A stretch of DNA of 64,000 bases, from assembly GCA_900660155.1 (NCBI GenBank), contig CABFPE010000149.1:1048452-1112451 (forward strand), given 5' to 3'. This stretch comes from Hofstenia miamia (lineage: Eukaryota > Xenacoelomorpha > Acoela > Hofsteniidae). The notes under the pieces were generated by a model, which was given only the letters and a program-made list of their open reading frames with translations, had not been told where the DNA came from and ran no database searches. The translations under genes were made by a program, and so were the position numbers. Numbering within the stretch: position 1 is the stretch's first letter; every line of letters starts with the position of its first letter. Below, piece by piece: positions 59,426-64,000 of the stretch.

Positions 59426-59553
59426 TCTTTATAACAACAATTTTGTCATTGGTAGACAAGTTTGTTTCTAATGCAATATTTTTTGAAGTCTATGCAATTA
59501 AATTTTGTTAATTTTATATGATTTTATGGTTAAAATTTTACTTTGACGTTCAA

Positions 59554-59559
<6 letters not shown>

Positions 59560-59591
<32 letters not shown>
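59560..59591. repeat. (TA)n microsatellite
   Basis: About 16 uninterrupted TA units. Confidence 0.95.
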
Positions 59592-59594
<3 letters not shown>

Positions 59595-60164
59595 GATAGC
59601 TAGTGTGTGTCTACTAAGGCACTTTTCATTTATGGGTAGCATAAAATTTTGAAAATAAGGGTTTTTATCTTAAAAAACCACTTCAAGTTTATTTATATTT
59701 CAATATTCACATAAATCTTAAACAGTTTATAAAAATAGGAAAATAGAGGGTGGATAGAGGTGGAGGAGAGTGGGGACAGCCGTCCTACCCTACCTGTTTA
59801 GCTAACACATAATAATATTAAAGCAACTTTGTAATTAAATTCTGTTTTCCGTAGCAATAACAGACGCATTTTATACTGCTTATTTAACCTTCTTATGTAA
59901 AATTTAAGTGAAGAAAGGGCATGACGTAATTTTATAAATCTTGAAAAAATTTTATTATTAAAATATTATACAATTTGTCCACCATCTCACACCAAAGTTG
60001 ATAAAATAAATTTTAGAATACCCCTAATGTACATGTTTATTGGTGAAACTGCTTGAATATAATGTTGAAAATTTATGCTAAGATGTATTTGAAGAGATTA
60101 ACTAATTTTCATTGGAAATTCCAATTTTTAATTCCCTCCAGCAACTATTTTTAACTGTTTCTTT

Positions 60165-60223
60165 ATATGTGGATAGACCTCCCCAACCCATTGAGGTGTG
60201 TCGTGTTCAAAATCAGAAGTCGC
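60165..60223. repeat. dispersed repeat shared with 18540-18598
   Basis: 46 of 59 bases match the reverse complement of the intron segment, with the core AACCCATTGAGG identical. Confidence 0.6.
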
Positions 60224-60291
60224 TGCATGTCACAATTGGAAAATGAAAGAGACACGCCTCTATCTGTTGGTGGTTTCAAATTGTCAATATC

Positions 60292-60321
60292 CACGGCCAA
60301 CTTAATATTAAGTTGGTCGTG
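60292..60321. repeat. 30-bp near-palindrome
   Basis: Arms CACGGCCAACTTAAT and ATTAAGTTGGTCGTG are reverse complements except for one position. Confidence 0.8.
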
Positions 60322-61205
60322 CAATATCTGCATTAGTTTCCGAGTTACAAGCGTTTAAACTACTTTTATAATCATAAAGATTTTCAAAAATTCTTATGCT
60401 CTTATTAACTAAACATGTCGCGCATATATATTGAAGAAAAAACGATAAATTTTCGTTCACAATAGCACTTAACGATCGCACTGATAAAGGTGTGAATATA
60501 TCCATTCAAATATCATCCTTATTTCCTCCATAGATTATATATGTAAACTTCAAAGAAGTCACTGTGTTATTATTGGATTTCAAATTATTTAGAGCACTTA
60601 TGATGTTTTATTTAAAATCTAAGTTAGAAGGATTTTTGCAATGCATTTATAGATTCGTTTCGAAAATTTGTTGTATTTCAAAGATGGGCAATACATTTCT
60701 AAATCAGTTGTGGATGTCGCATAGCAATTTTTTATAACAATTCTAATCTAGAAGGTTTAAATGTACTGTTTAACCGTGTTTGCATCGATAGTCTGAATCG
60801 CGTTTTAATTTTATATTCGTGTTTATATCTTTCAGATAACTTTTTTATGATACTAAAAATATTTGTTGTACTTTTTATTTTTATTGTTTAGAAAGGATTA
60901 TCAGCCTTACACTTGGAACAATCTGCATGCTTATACTAACGTAACTCTTCAAAATTCCGTCATGAATAAGGTACAAATAATTCAGAAACTTTGCGAGGTT
61001 ATTCGTTTTCTCTATTATGGCTTTCTTATATATATATATATATATATTATAACATCACATTGCAAAATGAATGTACACCAAATTAATGTTTCGATTCAGA
61101 TGTATGAAACAATGACTTAGCTGAGCGCAGTCGGCATGACAACAATACTGAGGAACTAGTTTCGAAGAAAAAGAAATTCCTCTGAATGTAGTATCTTACC
61201 TTTTA

Positions 61206-61569
61206 ATAACATGTAAAAGGACGTTAACTGGTCCAAGTAATACACCACATTGGATTTTTAATACTTGGTGAGACATTCTATCCCCTTTGTATCACTATGT
61301 ATGGTCGTTTAAGAGCGGAATATTTCCTGAATATTATAAAAAAAGCTAATATCATGCCACTACCTAAGAAATTTACATCAACAACAGCCGATGATATTCG
61401 AGGAATTTCAATTACATCAATATCAGCAAGATTATTTGAAAGAGCAGTACATAAAATGCATATTACATCAATTATTCATGAAGCAGGTGACAATTACCAA
61501 TTTGGATATAGACCAAGACGAGGTACAATGGATTGTTTGCTAGCATTACAACATTACAACAATGTTTGA
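61206..61569 (+). mobile_element. LINE reverse-transcriptase fragment, sense
   Basis: The first frame reads KRTLTGPSNTPHWIF and WSFKSGIFPEYYKK. A run of seven A near 61338 then shifts the frame into ANIMPLPKKF, DIRGISITSISARLFERAV and YQFGYRPRRGTMDCLLAL. This is the N-terminal RT block of LINEs (PLPK, RPIS-like, QFGFR). It stops at 61567-61569. The 3' part is missing here. Confidence 0.75.
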
Positions 61570-62733
61570 TTTTCTATCAATGGTATTAGAAAGTTAAAAT
61601 ATTCTTAGCTTTTCTTTTAAAAAATTGGTCTGCACAGTGCTAGCAACGCTACCCCCATTTTTTCGTTCGATGTATATCAATACCTAAATTTGTTGTTAAT
61701 TTTCTTGTTCCTATAAAAAATATATTTGACCAATTTCGAATTTCGTCGTAATTTGATTTTTTAGAGCAATAGTCCACGAAGACCTCCAAAATATGGACTC
61801 AAGGTAATCTATTTTTTTAATTTATTGCATTGTATAATAGACCCGAATCAAAACTCTAGGTTTTCAATTTGATATTTTCTTGGATTCTCAGACTGGTTGT
61901 ACACTACTGTAAAATAAAGTAATGCAAGAAATTTCTACCTTAGGGCAAAATACTAGGTCTAAATAAAAGTAAATTATCGTAAAGTAAATAACATTCTTCT
62001 CAATCATCACTGACAATTTAATAATTAATTATTTAATATTAATTATTACGCAATGAACTCCAAAATCTTTCTCTGTGTTGCTCTAGATTGTGAATTTGCG
62101 TAAACAGTTTAAGCCGTGCGCACAGAAAATTTTCCCTTATCATTAACCGCAATATCAATGATAAATAACACAAAGTTGTATTGTTGTTGCTGTTGCTGCA
62201 GACAGAGGCGCACCCAGAAGGGGGGAACTGGGGGAACGTCCCCCCCCTCAACAGAGCAGAGATGCTTCCATTCCTCATGAAATGTATGCTGATATGATAA
62301 CATAGTACATATATATTAAGCATTGCTTCAAATCTATCTGCAGGGGTAAGCAATAATTAATTGATATTGCAATTATTACAATAATTGGAAATCGATTAAT
62401 CTATTGAATACTTTAGAAGAAAAATTACCAATAATTTACAATTATTTAGGTTCACTAAGAACGTTCTTACAAGCATTAATGGATGAAAATCTTGGTGAAA
62501 CATAATAAAGTTCCAATTCGAATATCATTATTGTCCTGCCTAGTAAATTAATACAGTATTGGCTATTGCATGTGTACAGCACAGTTTGATGACCAAAATA
62601 TACATTATGCTTCCACTAACGAATTCACTTTTTTTTATATTAAAGGCATAACATTAACCCTATTTCGAACCATTGCTATCTTTCTGTCACACGCCTCATA
62701 TTTTGATGTCAAACCTAAAGATATTAAACAATG
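61570..62733. other. AT-rich DNA, repeat edge only
   Basis: A G-run/C-run segment (about 62205-62252, AGGCGCACCC, GGGGGG, CCCCCCC) resembles the MITE edge at 40.7 kb. No gene recognised. Confidence 0.35.
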
Positions 62734-62816
62734 TATTGGAAAAAAGGGGCTGAAATTGAAAAAATAAACTATTACACAACAGTTGTTGTGAATATTATAC
62801 AATTTTTTGAACAACG
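62734..62816 (+). repeat. 83-bp direct repeat, copy 1
   Basis: Starts TATTGGAAAAAAGGGGCTGA and ends TTTTTTGAACAACG. It appears identical to 63282-63364. Confidence 0.85.
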
Positions 62817-63281
62817 GTTTTTTTTTGTTCCAACAGAAATTTGAAACAATCGTGATTTTGTTTGTTATCTCACAACGATGGTTTTTCTTTTAAAAAAGTT
62901 TTTATGTGTTATGCTTGGTTCTTATGCTATGATTTCTTATCTATTATTTTCATTCCAATTATTGCCAAAAGCGAAACCAGCAATGAGAAATATAGCAATT
63001 TTGAATGAAATTTTTTATTAAATTATATTTTGCAAAATGTGAAAATATTGGACACAGTTTTTGTATTTTTTACCTGTAGTGAAATATGGTGAATTACATA
63101 GCAATGGTAAAAAAACAATAGAGAAATAATGTATTAAATTCAAATTATGGCAAGTTACAAAATGTAACTAAAGGTAATTTGTGGACGCACAGTATTAATA
63201 CGGCATGATCCTCAGTCCTGTTCTCTCTTCTGCTAACAGGAGTTGAAGTCGGAGCAGCGGTGGGCTGGGGCTCGACTGAGC
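62817..63281. other. 465 bp between the 83-bp direct repeats
   Basis: Mostly AT-rich. The last 60 bp (about 63220-63281) are unusually GC-rich and preceded by CTCTCTTCTGCTAACAG, a good splice-acceptor pattern. An open frame runs from there across the second repeat (ELKSEQRWAGARLSYWKKG). No family recognised. Confidence 0.3.
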
Positions 63282-63364
63282 TATTGGAAAAAAGGGGCTG
63301 AAATTGAAAAAATAAACTATTACACAACAGTTGTTGTGAATATTATACAATTTTTTGAACAACG
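63282..63364 (+). repeat. 83-bp direct repeat, copy 2
   Basis: Second copy, 548 bp downstream of the first. Confidence 0.85.
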
Positions 63365-63944
63365 TTTTGAAATTGTACATCAGTATTATCTATTCTTGAA
63401 AAATTCAATCTAGAATTTTCAACTTCAGTGAGCACATTTTCTTAAAAGTTGAGTTGGGCATGATTCAAGCCTGCAAGAATTAGGCCTAAGTTTTTGCTTG
63501 GAATAACTAAGAAATAAGAAAGTAAGAACTTTTTAAAGATCATCCTACCACAAAAAATGGAAATTTTTCCTATTGAGATTAGGATCAGTTAACAGGAAAA
63601 CCGTCTGTGTTTGAAACCATCCTCAACTAATGAACCACGGAGCAGATATGTGTGTTAGTCAATCTTAGTAATGGTTGAATAGGGGTAGGTAAAAATAATT
63701 CAGTTTTAGTAATTGTTAACAAACATTCATAGTATACTGGTTACATTTGTTATGTTGAAATTTAATTATAAAAATGACATAAGAAAGTAGATATATGAAA
63801 TAGTAAACCTTAAATTGAATAGTTGAATTTCGTTAATATCAACCTTTCTGTTTTGGGTAGCATGTCAAAAAGTGTATACTATTTAATTTCCCTGACAATG
63901 CTTTTTCCATTGTTGTAGTGAAAATCTTCAGAATAATGAATATA
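63365..63944. other. AT-rich DNA, nothing recognised
   Basis: No gene seen before the window-edge element. Confidence 0.3.
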
Positions 63945-64000
63945 CCGGGTGTTCCAAAAGTTTTAGTACAAAGAATAAATCGAAATTTTCATTCCATTGT
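63945..64000 (+). mobile_element. possible mariner-like element, left end at window edge
   Basis: After TA (63943-63944) the sequence CCGGGTGTTCCAAAAGTTTT resembles terminal inverted repeats common in mariner-type elements. The rest lies outside the window, so this is unconfirmed. Confidence 0.35.

Larger units (their letters stand above)
59434..61205. other. AT-rich DNA with small repeats, no gene
   Basis: Contains (TA)n at 59560-59591 and 61027-61048, and a purine-rich G-tract stretch at 59743-59775. It also holds a dispersed repeat at 60165-60223 shared, inverted, with the sacsin-like intron, and a 30-bp near-palindrome at 60292-60321. Confidence 0.4.

Noticed and set aside
1-64000. CRISPR array, bacterial operons or replication origin
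   Set aside because: No regularly spaced repeats with unique spacers, no Shine-Dalgarno-led gene runs; the content is eukaryotic.

Overview
The window is AT-rich animal (metazoan invertebrate) nuclear DNA. The evidence is a spliced sacsin-like gene with a metazoan-type architecture, long intergenic DNA without operons, poly(A)-type 3' signals, and a dense mix of animal transposon families (piggyBac, Merlin, mariner-like, hAT-like and other MITEs, CR1/L2- or Jockey-like LINEs, Ty3/Gypsy). I cannot place the phylum from sequence alone. Only one gene looks intact.

Layout. 0-1.5 kb: no gene. 1.5-4.1 kb: a complete but dead piggyBac element with TTAA target duplications; its transposase carries an N-terminal Tudor-like domain and its ends carry repeated palindromes. 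4.1-6.3 kb: AT-rich DNA with a 16-bp minisatellite. 6.3-7.35 kb: a Merlin-type element with 51-bp inverted repeats and only the N-terminal half of a transposase. 8.5-17.5 kb: a mariner-like deletion derivative with 38-bp perfect terminal repeats, an antisense LINE end, a 21-bp tandem repeat, a recurring GCGGG motif and two unassigned exon-like ORFs. 17.6-30.3 kb: the sacsin-like gene, a 205-bp exon, a 3.2-kb intron and a 9.3-kb exon, together encoding about 3168 residues. 30.9-35.1 kb: LINE remnants in both orientations, including a duplicated 496-bp block around a single N that looks like an assembly artefact. 35-40.7 kb: no gene seen. 40.7-56 kb: a 191-bp MITE, then two decayed Ty3/Gypsy-like retroelements on the + strand, very G-poor and nearly free of CpG, interrupted by two copies of a CAGATAAC-ended DNA element; a 21-N gap has identical 111-bp flanks. 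56-64 kb: mostly AT-rich DNA with two LINE RT fragments, a hAT-like MITE, an 83-bp exact direct repeat and the start of a mariner-like element at the window edge.

The sacsin-like protein has two GHKL (HSP90-type) ATPase modules and three copies of the downstream sacsin-repeat body. The third copy has no ATPase module, and no Ubl, DnaJ or HEPN domain is visible. The mobile elements are independent of it and are all visibly inactivated. The two retroelements share Asp-to-Asn changes at the same catalytic positions of reverse transcriptase and integrase. All domain calls are by eye; no alignment or database search was run.
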